Assembly: GCA_013368315.1 (NCBI GenBank)
Contig: JAACJM010000079.1
Span: 124,001 to 188,000 of the forward strand
Direction: 5' to 3'
Source of the DNA: Tetrapyrgos nigripes
Taxonomy: Eukaryota > Basidiomycota > Agaricomycetes > Agaricales > Campanellaceae
Length of the DNA: 64,000 nucleotides
Shown in pieces: positions 36,351-46,267 of the stretch; the first letter of the stretch is position 1, and every line of letters begins with the position of its first letter. The notes beneath the pieces are model-generated. The model saw only the letters and a program-made list of their open reading frames with translations. It was not told where the DNA came from and made no database searches. A program made the translations under genes and the position numbers.

Positions 36351-36814
36351 GGGTTTAGCTGTACAAGGATGGACTGCCTGAAATTCGTCGTTTTATTTCT
36401 GTCCGGCTTCGGTGAGTGAGATGTTCTCTCTATGTTTATCTTTCGCTGACGCTGGAGTCTCTAGATCTCGTGGACCTCAAGGTTTCTTCCATTCAGCATC
36501 CAGCATTCCCAACGTCGTCATCGTTGCTTTCTCGAGTTTCCTCAAACTTGGGAAACTTGGCTAGTCTCGCGGTCTACTTCAAGAACATGCCATTATCATC
36601 TTGCCCTTTGCTCGCCCTTCACATACTACGATAACAGATCCCTCCATCCAACACATGATCTTCTCAAGCTCCAGTAACATCTCGTCGGGTGTGAAAAGTT
36701 GCTGTGATCATCCAATGGTACATTTTCTATCTGCCTATCTCGTGCGTTTGACTGACTTGGCTAGTTACAACAGGGTGTTTCACGCGCCGTTTTTTGGGCG
36801 TTTTTTTTTTGAAT
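36351..36814. other. Spacer left of the second segmental copy
   Basis: No convincing gene. It ends in a run of T (about 36790-36810) immediately before homology to the DUF7918 region begins, which marks the duplication breakpoint. Confidence 0.4.
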
Positions 36815-37071
36815 CTCCGAGTTCGAGCATCCCTTCAAGTAGAGCTCAGTTGATTGGCATGATGTCTCTACTGTGGCAAACGTGACCACCGACGCGTCGA
36901 CATGTACACGTCCCGGCCATCCCGACATTGAGATTAGTAGTGATATATTATTGTTTACACAATGGCTGAAAGTATGCTGATGTACATCTGTGATGATGCA
37001 CACAAGGTCCCAAAAGTAAAACGGAAAGAAAAACTCGGCGCCGACATGCGACCAGAATCGCATCAGTAATA

Positions 37072-38196
37072 TCATGTCAAGTCAATCACATCGTCAGTCC
37101 CTGTTCGTCTAGCACCCTTTCTTGCCTTCGCAGGAAAGGAGCTCGTTCCGGGTTCACGCTTGATGCCAGGTTCGGTTTTGACCTCCGTCTTGACGGACAC
37201 TTTCCGTCGCTTGTTCCGTATTGCTGCGAGTCGCGCCTAATGCAACACATGAACAAAAAGTCCCTCCATCCACTGTAGTAAACAACTCACCTTCAAAGCC
37301 TCAATCTCCTCTGCGTCGCCTTCTCCTCCGGTATCGTCTCCAGATAAAGTGAGATCTAGCACTTCATCTAGTGACGCGGTGCGTTTCCTGCCAGAAACCG
37401 GTTCAGGGGGTGGTGCAATCCCGTTTGCCTGCAATACATCTATAGGAAAAAATGAGTAGGCACATGAGGTAGTGTGGATAGTAACGTACCTAGTGGACGA
37501 TATCGGAAAATCATCGTGGCCAGTAATGCTATTTTCTTTATATCGACAAAGGTCTGACAGGCGTAGCTTCGTTCCTCTGCTAAACTACGCAACAATATCA
37601 ACATAGGGATCTCGCCAGAACAGAAGCGAACACACCTGATTTGATGTCCAATAGCTTTTTTGGACCGTTCATGAACCTTTCCGGGTTCAGAGAATGTGTT
37701 CGAGAATGACCCTTTACCAACTTCTATTGCGTCCCAGAATTCCACTTTGATCTCCCCTATCTGCTGGTGGCTTGCACTGAGGAACGCATCATCATCTAAT
37801 GTTATCTATCAGTATATATGTTAACCAGGAAGTCATGGACATACGTACCGGTAAGATCCAGTTTCGTGAACAAAAACGGCTTGATGGAGGTCAAAGACGT
37901 AAGAATACCGTCGATACTGTCCTTCCGGGCTTGTCTCAGGTGCTTGCATCTGGCTCGTTTCCCATCAAGAAATATGTCAACGCCAGTCGGGAGTTGTCGT
38001 TTGCTCTCATAATGCACTGCAAAACTCTCGTCGTCCAGTCAGTCTTTCCATGGTGTCTCAAAGATTAAGCATTCACCTTTCCCGCTTCAGACGGGATCCA
38101 GCAGGTTGTTTCCAGCCCTTTGGTAGTGATGTCATATTCCTGGAGAGGAACGCCATCAATAGTGATCCATGAAGAGAAATTTCCGAAATCGAGCAT
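37072..38196 (-). CDS. DUF7918-type protein, copy D
   Basis: Closest paralog of copy B. The start is the ATG at 38196-38194 (MLDFGNFSSWITIDGV). Then come CWIPSEAGK, FAVHYESKRQLPTGVDIF, FLFTKLDLTG, QQIGEIKVEFWDAIEVG, GKVHERSKKAIGHQI, MIFRYRPLG, LQANGIAPPPEPVSG, VLDLTLSGDD, NKRRKVSVKTEVK and the end DDVIDLT (stop 37074-37072). Intron positions are the same as in copy B. Differences are scattered substitutions plus a changed segment after the EFWD motif (GKGSFSNTFSEPG against RGRSEFKNSRFSEPG). No break was seen. Function unknown. Confidence 0.72.
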
Positions 38197-38393
38197 CCCG
38201 TAGGGTGCAGTCTAGAGTAAAGTGGCAGGGGCTGATGCGCTGATGGTGGAAGCAAAAGTCAAGATTTGTGACCCTCATATGATGTCTGGACCGTGACACG
38301 CGCGACGCGTCAAATTCGGCTTTAAATTACAGCGTAAAGTAGTGTAGGTGCGATTACATTGTGTACAATACGATAGAGCTAGCGTAGTCTGCA

Positions 38394-39517
38394 TCATGTC
38401 AGGTCAATGACCTCGCCTGATAGCCTCGGTCTGTCTTCAGCTTCTGCCTTCACATCGGGGTCAAGTTTTATCCTCTTCCGACGTCGCTGTTTGTTCTGTA
38501 GCGTAGCTAGCTGGGCCTAGGATTCGCGGCGCAAGAAAAGAATTGAGTAAGGGAATACCGGAATGCCTTAGGATACTCTTACCTGCAGAACCGCTATTCT
38601 TTCTTCATCATCGCCCTCGTCTTCACTATCAGTCAGTTCTGATATGTCTATGATATCGTTGGCTGGACGTTTGCCGCTGGTCGCTAAGGGAGGTGCGATG
38701 TCATTGGCACGGAGAACACCTGGAAGGAGATCAGGAATATAGAAGAGAAAAACGGACGGCTGCAACGCACCTATAGGTCTATATCTAAAGACGAAAGTGA
38801 CAATATCTCGAATAGTCCGAGTTTTGACAAAGGTGTTGAGACCAGTGGTTATCTCCTTACCCAGCCTTTATGACAGGTTGCTAAATCAACTGTAACGACT
38901 CGCAAGTCATTTTGACGCACGCACCCGGCTCGATGAGCTATTGCTTTTTTGGTGCGCTCATGAACTTTGCCTTCACTATAATTCGTTATCTTTCTCTCTT
39001 CGAAACTCATGTCGCGTTCCACTATGATCTCTCTAATCACAAGTTCTATTTCGCCCAGGTCGGCGTTCGTCTTGTTAAGAAGCGAGTCGTCATCTGTGAA
39101 ACAGTAAATGTCAGTGGCTATGAAATTGCGGCTCTGTACACACACCTGTCGTTTCCAATTTCAAGAATATGAAGGGCTTCTGAGTAGTCGGACCTGAAGT
39201 GAAGCCAGTCAAGTCAATAGTAGTTTTCTTTCGCGGATATGCTGTGCGTCCAGCTGCAGATTGGCCGTCAAGGTAAAGGTCTCCAGCCACAGTCAGAGAG
39301 CCAAGGTTTTCAAAATGGACTATAAAGCGCTGTTCGTATATCACATAACAAAGAACTCGTTGGCGTTGCGCACGTTCAGAAAAGACAAAGGCTTACATAC
39401 CTGTCCTACTTCAGACGGGATCCAGCACGAAATCTTAGAGCCTTCTGCTTTTGCCTCGTATTCGATTAACGGCGTGCCATTTACGGATACCCAAGCTGAG
39501 TATCCCAGGTGTTTCAT
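38394..39517 (-). CDS. DUF7918-type protein, copy E
   Basis: Closest paralog of copy C. The start is the ATG at 39517-39515 (MKHLGYSAWVSVNG). Blocks: SCWIPSEVGQ, FIVHFENLGSLTVAGD, TTQKPFIFLKLETT, LGEIELVIREIIVERDMSF, GKVHERTKKAIAHRAG, VLRANDIAPPLAT, KRPANDIIDISELTDSEDE, a basic QRRRKRIKLD tail and GEVIDLT (stop 38396-38394). Introns match copy C. It looks intact; function unknown, with the same acidic-basic tail and VIDLT end as its relatives. Confidence 0.72.
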
Positions 39518-39805
39518 GAGTGAAAGATGACAGTGGCTTTGAGATGGTGGTAGTTGAGGACAAAGAACAATTACAAGGCGCGCACGACACGCGCCGCTAT
39601 CATTACATGATCACTTGACTTGTGCAACCAACCTTAAATACATAAAAAACTAGGGAAGTTTTCTGTTGGGAATATGTGTATATCGAATTTTAGGAGAGAA
39701 TATGAAGAGATATACGGGATCACAAGGTGAGTAGTAGTAGTAGAGTGCGTATGTACATAAATCGAGATAGATGCTAAATATACAAATAGATAGATAAATC
39801 CTTGG

Positions 39806-40268
39806 TTGTACGGTCGTTCTCTCTATCTTCATTACTTTGATGACCTTCGGTTTCGTCTGCTGCAATTGCTTCTCTGTGGGTAGACTTCTGGCTCAGAGTC
39901 CAAGATACCACGGTATGCGTTTAACCCCACGTATAGCGAACGAAATTTGAAAAGGTGTTTACAGTGCCGTTGAAAGTCACCTCTGCGGAGGTGGACTGCA
40001 ACTAAGCCTTTGATGGTGGCGTTTTGAGAAGTATCGTGGAGGTCTTTGAAGCTTGAGGGGTGGGTTGAGGATAGCGAGATTGCGAAAGATGGCGGACAGG
40101 ACCATGGGAGACCACGAAAAGTCTGTGAGGATGGGAGAACGACAGATCCGATGTCGAAGAAGCTGCAAATTGAAAGAAGGGTACATACCGGCCGTCGTAA
40201 AACCGGCTCATCTTAATCTCCTCCTCCTCATGTACGTGCCCTGGCACGCAACTGACAGAATGTTCTAG
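39806..40268 (-). pseudogene. O-fucosyltransferase-like 5' part (fragment)
   Basis: The minus strand encodes HEEEEIKMSRFYDGR (about 40230-40190), a GTATGT intron, then FSHPHRLFVVS and further on LVAVHLRRGDFQRHCKH (about 40010-39955). HLRRGDF resembles the Arg-containing donor-binding motif of O-fucosyltransferase-type GDP-fucose enzymes. The following catalytic exons are cut short near 39806, where homology to the DUF7918 spacer starts. In mid-region the frames do not join (LAILNPPLK versus HRLFVVSHGP), so it is already damaged. The missing 3' exon type is present at 19317-19395. Confidence 0.55.
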
Positions 40269-40617
40269 CTAATTGCGCAGACTGTTGTCCGGTTTGAACG
40301 CACTGAGCCTTTTGTACGCAAACTTATCCGTCTTGCCAGGTCTTTCTACCTTTTGTTCACTTGAATACTTCGATTGTTTCTGAATACATCTTTTATTGCA
40401 GACTGTATTGGCGATGATGATGAATCCGTAGACTGACTCGTCTCGCCTCCACCGCCACTGAGTCATTAGCACTATACGCCCATTCTGTGATTACTTATTA
40501 CAATAATGGGCCGAGTTCCATTTTTCACGTCTTCTGTAGCCTTCACGGCATTCCAGAGTGTTATAAAGTGCGAGGACATTACCCACCTCGGTTTCCCCAA
40601 GCTCGACAAAAGTCATC
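40269..40617 (+). promoter_or_regulatory. Promoter region shared with the 62 kb paralog
   Basis: There is no gene. From about 40385 to 40617 the sequence matches 62019-62173 upstream of the second adenylate-forming gene (shared CAGACTGTATTGGCGATGATG, GACGGCATTCC and AAGTGCGAGGA blocks). The duplication therefore included at least about 150 bp of promoter. Both copies keep a TATAAAGTGCGAGGA-like box about 55-60 bp before the ATG, a plausible core promoter. Confidence 0.5.
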
Positions 40618-42816
40618 ATGCCTTCTCACTCACCCTTGTATCCCTCTGTTGACAAGCTTTCTACTCAGCTCTCTATGCCCGAACTGCTGGACTTCCACCT
40701 GGCGAATAATCCGGACTTCCCGCTCTACGTGTTTGCAAACGATGATAGTGGTTCTCAAACGGAAATTGTACTGCTCGAGTATATTCGCGCAGCTCATAGG
40801 GCTGGGGCCGCTATTCGTGCTACTGGTAGCGCTCAACCTGGAGAAATAGTCGCTATCGTTGCTCTTCTCGATGCCATCGTTTATTCTGCCATAATCACCG
40901 GAATGATGAAGGTCGGACTGGTGGTGAGCAGCAACGTGGTGAATTGTTACACCTCAACTCATGTTACTCTTTAGCCATTCCCAATCTCTACCTTCCTGTC
41001 TCCTGATGGAATCGCCAAGATGCTCCAAGAGAACAATATCCGTCGCGTCATCACAACTAATTCTACCCTCCCGGATTTCCTTGCTAGTATCCGAGAGAAA
41101 CTCGACCCCACATACGAGTGTGTTTTCGAGGAAGTACCCGGCCTCTCGGATCTTTACCCTAAGCTAGGGAAAGAAAAAGCCGAAGACGACTTCTCCCCTT
41201 TGTCAGACCTACCCTACCTCTCCGACGAAGATCTAGCCATGTGCCTCCATTCCTCAGGATCCACCGGTTTGCCCAAGGCTATCCGATTCAATCATCGTGC
41301 TTTGAAATCCCTGGCTAATATCCGTGCGTACTTTCCACTCGCTCCTTCACTTTGTTTTACTGAGCCTTCTTTGCTCGCAGACGTTGTCCTAGAGACCCGT
41401 AACTGGGAGAATCCTATTCGCTTCTCTGGCTTTGGCTTGTTGCTCTTCCACGGATCAGGAATTGGCTGTTACATCACGACACCACTGTACGGTCTAGTTA
41501 CTGTAGCTCTTTTCCCTCCTACGGTGACGAAGCCTGATGAAGTACCTATCGTTGCTACACCTGAAAACACCATTCAACATCTCGAACGTACAAAAGCAAC
41601 AGTGTCGTTTATTCAACCCAATTTTTTCAGGAATTTTGCGCGGTCTGAGAAAGCGATCGAGGTTTTGAGAAAGCAGGTCTGTGTGGTGAGTATTCTGCAC
41701 TTATACTTCAAGATCTGCGTGTGCGGTGACTGACTCTGATTTTACTACAAAATGACATGTTCACAGGTCACCGGAGGTGGATTTGTCCCAAGCAGAATAG
41801 GCGATTACTTGGTGTCTTTGGGAGTCCGTTTGCGCGTCGCATTTGGAGCGACGGAGTTTGGAGTACCTACCTTACTCTCGCTTGAATATCTTGACCCTCA
41901 AGATTGGAGTGCTTTTGCCTTTTCCAAACGGGTGAATGTTAGGTGGATTCCTCATGGAGAAGGACTGTTCCTTTGTCAATTCCTGGTGTGTATTCTCTGG
42001 GTTTCCGAGTTGGCTGATTTGCTCGTCACTTATTGCCTTCTCTTATCCACTGCAGACAACAGACGCCTATCAGCCTTCTGTCGAAAACTTGTCAAATGAA
42101 AGAGGTTTTGAAGGAAATGATCTCTTTGCACCTCATCCTACTAAAGAAGGCTTCTGGAGAATGCAAGTCGCCTGCTAAGCTTTGTCAACTTCCTTGTCCC
42201 AACTGCTGATTTGACGGTAATTTACAGTGTCGGCCGCACCGATGACGTTATTGTTCAAAACAATAGGGAAAAGACACTGCCAGGCCCGATAGAGGACGCC
42301 GTTCTGTCTAGTGACTTGTAAAGTGTCTTTTTTTTAGCCTTGAACCACTGCTTCTTACAGTCTTGGTCTCCTTTCTCTCTTAGAGTACAATGCGCCGTCG
42401 TATTCGGTGGTCTGCACGTTCATCTCGGCGTATTGGTGGAGCTTTTTTCTGGAAATGGGATTGAGGTGAATTCCAACAATCAAGTCGAGCGAATTCGGGA
42501 ACAGATTTGGTCAGTCTTTTTCTCCCTCCCGGTCTATTCATGACTCGGAATACTAACGGATGAACGCAGGCCTATCCTTGAAAAGACGAACAATGTTCTA
42601 CCTCAGTATAGCCAGATATGTAAGGAGATGATTCTGATTGCTTCCAACGACAAGCCGCTCCCCAGAGCTGCGAAAGGGACGGTCAATAAAGCAGCTTCAC
42701 TCAAGTTGTACGAAAAGGAGATTGAGGATATGTGAGTTACCTGCTTGGTCGTGATATGCGAGTATGTCTGACCGCGACTCTCTGACACCAGATATGCCGC
42801 GGCAGGACTTGATTAG
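40618..42816 (+). CDS. Stand-alone adenylate-forming (AMP-binding) enzyme, copy 1
   Basis: Adenylation-domain enzyme of the ANL superfamily, resembling the A domain of fungal NRPS-like or acyl-CoA synthetase-like proteins. It would activate an unidentified carboxylic acid with ATP. Start ATG 40618. Motifs: VAIVALLDAIVYSAIITGMM (A2 region), LHSSGSTGLPKAIRF (A3, P-loop), FGATEFG (A5), IVGRTDDVIVQNNREKTLPGPIED (A7-A8), and AAKGTVNKAASLKLYEKEI with the A10-type catalytic Lys. Exons: 40618-40923, 40975-41323, 41381-41685, 41767-41985, 42056 onward, and the last ending YAAAGLD (stop 42814-42816). One donor (AGAAT|gcaagt, about 42163) is GC where the paralog has GT. There is no carrier or reductase domain after the A domain, so it is shorter than A-T-R enzymes. 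The closest relative is at 62174. Confidence 0.8.
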
Positions 42817-42840
42817 GCGGTTAGCGCAAATCATGGAGTA

Positions 42841-43075
42841 CTGTAGTATTTCGACCGTATGACCGGCCACTTTGGTGTGTGACGCAATACTTTTGTTCCA
42901 TGACATGACTAATTACTATATTTGGAAAGTTGCCGGCATTGGCAGCGCTCCTGCGGCCCTTTTTTGGTAATAAAACACTCAAAAAAGCCTCTGTGATGTG
43001 TTACTCGATACCAAATTGACCATGACTGAGGGGTCCTGTGATGCGTTATGTGGTCATGTGGTCAAAATACTACAG
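42841..43075. mobile_element. Mariner-like MITE (235 bp)
   Basis: Inverted ends: left CTGTAGTATTTCGACC, right end (reverse complement) CTGTAGTATTTTGACC, with similarity continuing about 40 bp. They are flanked by TA on both sides (42839-42840, 43076-43077), as for Tc1/mariner insertion. There is no coding capacity. It lies 25 bp beyond the stop codon of the adenylate-forming gene and is absent at the equivalent distance in nothing visible here, because the paralog runs off the window. Its TIR is related to that of the element at 51910. Confidence 0.75.
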
Positions 43076-43285
43076 TATTGGATTTTAACAACTTCACAGT
43101 CAATTTTATGGTGCTCAGAAATCTTTCAATCCATATATCTTAGTCTTGAGCATCCATGCCAAAGAGCTATGAAGCATGAATACCTAGCTGATCTGACTGA
43201 GAAAGGAAGCACTTAGCCTCTTCTAGACAGATAGTCAAAGCAATCATTAAAATGATCAGTGCCATATTGCATTTGCACAGAAATA

Positions 43286-44640
43286 CTACAAGAAACAATT
43301 AGAACTGGCAGGTATCCCTTCCATTAACTGAAACATGACAACATCTGACGACAAACTTGAGAAATACCAAAAAACCAAAACAAAAGAAGAGTCAGCAACC
43401 AGCCTCAGGCAAAACACACAAGCATTCATGAACCAAAGAAACTCCACTCACCCATTCCCAACAAACACCTCTGTTTTCTCTGCAATCACCATATCAATCG
43501 CTCCTGAAACATACTTTTGCTGCCCATCCAACCTCAGGTCAACTGTACTCTTCACATCTGCCCATCCATCCACCTTCAGCTGCCTTCCTAGTTCACGTAA
43601 CCAAGAGGCATGTCCATTTGACAATGTGTACACTCTGTTCAGATTGGAACCCAGATTCTCCTCCTTGATGACATGTAAACGCTGGACAATCTGCTCAATA
43701 GAGGGAAAACAGTGTTTCCGGTAGTATGGTCTGAGGATATCATTCTCTCTATCTTCATTTTGTTGATGACCTTCAGTTTCATCTGCTGCCATTGCTTCTC
43801 TGAGGTAGACTCCTGGATCAAAGATATGTACCAGGGTAGGTATTTAACCCCATGTAGAGCAAACAATATTTAAAAAGATGTTTACAGCAAGAGGTGTGTA
43901 GACAGTTATGGCCAGACTGGACATTCCTTTTGGGTTTTAAGGTCAGCCAGACCTCCCCCCCTCCCCCCCTCCTTCCTAAAAAGGAAAGAGATAAGATAGA
44001 TTTTCACTTACAAATCATCAAATCAAGTCACTTTTCCCCCCTCTACTGACCTAAAGACACAACAAAGGAGTGATAAATGCTAATGTGGGATCCATTTTCT
44101 TGAGGTAGCAAATATTGTTCAAAGAAAAGTTCATGATGTCAGACCACTGATGACATCACCATTGTGAGAACTATATACCATTTCAGCAGGATTCTACCTA
44201 AATAAGGCATATCAGGCATGTCTTCTACCTGTTTTTACCCTCCAAGTGTATTTCTGATACTTTGAAGCAGAGATGACTCCAGAAATTTGGTCTATACACT
44301 CTCTAGAGCATGATGTACTTTTGGGTCATAAGCCCTCTCCAGACCCCCTCCCCCCCTCAAGGTCTGGTCTCAGGTAGACTGGCTGCACACCTCTTGGTTT
44401 ACAGTGTCCTTGAAAGTCACCCCTGCAGAGGTGGACTGCAACTAAGCCTTTCATGGTAGCGTTTTGAGAAGTAACATAGAGGTCTTTGAGATTGAGTGGG
44501 TTGAAGATAGCAAAATTGGACAGGACAAGGGAGACCATAAAAAGTCTGTGAGGATGGGAGAACAAAGCAAGGGTTTGAAGATAGATGTGATGTGTTTGGA
44601 GGAGCTGAAGAAGCTGCAAAGAAGATAAATGTTGGTGGAG
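43286..44640 (-). pseudogene. O-fucosyltransferase-like gene, 3' two-thirds, with insertion
   Basis: The best preserved copy of a fungal O-fucosyltransferase-like (GDP-fucose-dependent glycosyltransferase) gene, expected in the secretory pathway. Reading right to left: HPHRLFMVS, GLVAVHLCRGDFQGHC (about 44450-44400), an intron carrying a 509-bp insertion, then the exon GVYLREAMAADETEGHQQN, HCFPSIEQIVQRLHVIKEE, VYTLSNGHASWLRELGRQL, STVDLRLDGQQKYVSGAIDMVIAE and VFVGNG (donor at about 43449). The last exon is SSDVVMFQLMEGIPASSNCFL (stop 43288-43286). The key HLRRGDF reads HLCRGDF (CGN to TGN). No start region is seen and CG is depleted, so it is probably non-functional. Confidence 0.6.
43888..44396. 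mobile_element. hAT-like non-autonomous element (509 bp)
   Basis: Left end CAAGAGGTGTGTAGACAGT; the right end as reverse complement is CAAGAGGTGTGCAGCCAGT. An exact 8-bp direct repeat GTTTACAG flanks it at 43880-43887 and 44397-44404. The paralogous fucosyltransferase-like fragment has a single GTTTACAG at 39957-39964 in the same intron with no insertion, a true empty site. Internally there are C-rich tracts (CCTCCCCCCCTCC types) near both ends and no coding frame. The TIR differs from that of the 20145 element, so it is a separate family. Confidence 0.88.
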
Positions 44641-45009
44641 ATCAGCTTAGGTGGAAAACACTACTCACTGGAAATTGAATATCTCTTTGGAAGAATCTAC
44701 CTCTATACATGGGTCTGACTTGACACTCGAAAGCTTATTCACCTACCAATCTACCAGTTCTTTTCCTCCTGAATCTGTTGGATAGTCAGCTGAGCTAACA
44801 GCACTGTGTGTGCTGTGTGGACACACCAAATTGAAGTAATCCAGATGAACAGAGTGTGTCTCAATAGACTATCCCTTCCAGATGGACCACCTGTTGTAGG
44901 CACTGATATGAAAGCTGATAATGGTGTCCTTGACAGTCCTTACCAGGAACCAGGGCTTTACGACGGCCAGATAAATAGATAGATACATGCATGGTCCCAT
45001 TGAGGAATT
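44641..45009. other. CpG-poor spacer
   Basis: No gene recognised between the fucosyltransferase-like relic and the tandem repeat at 45010. Confidence 0.4.
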
Positions 45010-45366
45010 ACTGGTTTACAGGTCATAAGTAGTACATGAGGGGAAATGTTCTGGCCATACAAGTTTGATAGTGGCAAGTGTCTGCAAAGAATACCCCAGT
45101 CAATGTCAAAAGAATTTCAGTTTTGTTTGAGAAATTAGAATTTGAGGTTCTGTCTTAGCTTGGGCCACAGAACATCTTGAAGCTTGAAGATTTCAGGAAG
45201 CTTTAAGGAGACTTGGGAGAACTCTAGTCCTTTCCCTGTGGTGATATGGTAGTAAGAGACAGACTGGTTTACAGGTCATAAGTAGTACACAAGGAGAAAA
45301 TAAATGGATGTCACTTTGAATTCTGGCCATACGAGTTTGACAGTGAGTGGCAAGTGTCTCCAAAGA
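45010..45366. repeat. Tandemly duplicated ~250 bp unit, interrupted by gypsy element
   Basis: Unit 1 (45010-45263) begins CTGGTTTACAGGTCATAAGT and ends GGTAGTAAGAGACAGA. Unit 2 begins identically at 45264 but is cut after AAAGAGTACC by the gypsy element and resumes at 50378 (CCAGTTGATGTCAAAAGAAT onward). Both units share GGCAAGTGTCT, GTCAAAAGAATTTCAGTTTT and GAAGCTTGAAG blocks. On the minus strand the unit is coding-like (QVSLKLPGTFKLQNVLWPKQ). Confidence 0.75.
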
Positions 45367-45383
45367 GTACCTGTAAGGGCAAC

Positions 45384-45951
45384 TAGCAGTGGGTAGTAAC
45401 TCGTCCCAATCATCCTGTCGTTGGCTCACCCACTGGCGCAGGTAACCTTCTAGCTCTTGATTGACACGTTCAGTCTGTCCATCCGTCTGTGTGTGATAGG
45501 CTGTAGAGAGTTCCTGTTTGACGCCAGCCATCCTACAGAGTTCCTGCATGAAGTCTGCAACAAACTGTGGGCCACAGTCAGAGCATGCTGATCTGGGCAT
45601 CCCATGGTGCTTCCATACTTCCCTGAAGTAGATGCAAGCAGCTCCTTCAGCAGTAACTGTTGTATGAGTCTGGAGGAAGTGACCTCTCTTGCCAAGCATG
45701 TCCATGACAACCATGACTGCCTGGTAGCTCCACAATGAAGTTGACTGACACTGATTGCCATGGTTCAGTGGGAGTCTCAGAAGGGACAAGCTCTCCAATG
45801 GGGAGATGATGACGTGTCTTGGTTCGCATGCACAGATTGCAAGTATTGGTGTACTGTCCAATGTACCGAGACATCTGGGGCCACCAGTAGTTGCGTAAGA
45901 CAAGTTCAAGGGTCTTGAACCGTCCAGGGTGACCAGCGACCTTGGTGTCAT
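45384..45951 (-). pseudogene. Gypsy integrase relic
   Basis: Contains SVNFIVELPGSHG, then FREVWKHHGMPRSACSDCGPQF (the canonical motif is SDRGPQF) and AYHTQTDGQTERVNQELEGYL, the integrase core with its conserved Asp and Glu region. The zinc-finger part (about 45874-45800) includes YIGQYTNTCNLCMRTK. The frame is broken between the zinc finger and core. The reading ends abruptly after DELLPTAS, where the 12-bp LTR vestige starts. Confidence 0.8.
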
Positions 45952-46267
45952 GGTGTTGGGAGACTATGTGATGACAGAGGTCATGGGAAGGAGGAACATA
46001 GATCTTGCCTCAGAAATACAACAACCCTTCATGCTCATCCCATTCAGCACTATGAATAGACTGAGTATGGGACTTGCGCAATGCTTGCACAGCATGCATG
46101 ACTTGTTCTTCCAGCTCATTTTCACAGACAGCACAGCAGACGTCTCTGAGGATTTCGACTTCTTCACCAGTTAGGTCAACTGCAGTAGTGATGGCAGCAA
46201 TTGAGAATAGCTCTGGCTTGAGCAGCACAATGTCTGAATTGTCATCAGCACTGGTACCATGATCAGG

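Larger units (their letters stand above)
36815..39800. repeat. Segmental duplication, right copy (DUF7918 pair)
   Basis: Direct-orientation copy of 16055-19228. It starts inside exon 1 of a copy-A-like gene (TCCGAGTTCGAGCATCCC) but contains no more of copy A. It then carries full copies D (like B) and E (like C) and the spacer up to about 39800. Beyond that the right copy continues into fucosyltransferase-like exons that the left copy lacks. Confidence 0.8.

Noticed and set aside
40618..42816. Secondary-metabolite gene cluster around the adenylate-forming gene
   Set aside because: Neighbours are DUF7918 genes and transposon relics; no tailoring enzymes, carrier domain or regulator; the only transporter near copy 2 is a relic.
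45372..45383. TGTAAGGGCAAC considered as the start of a complete left LTR
   Set aside because: The following bases are integrase coding sequence, not LTR; only the terminal 12 bp are present.
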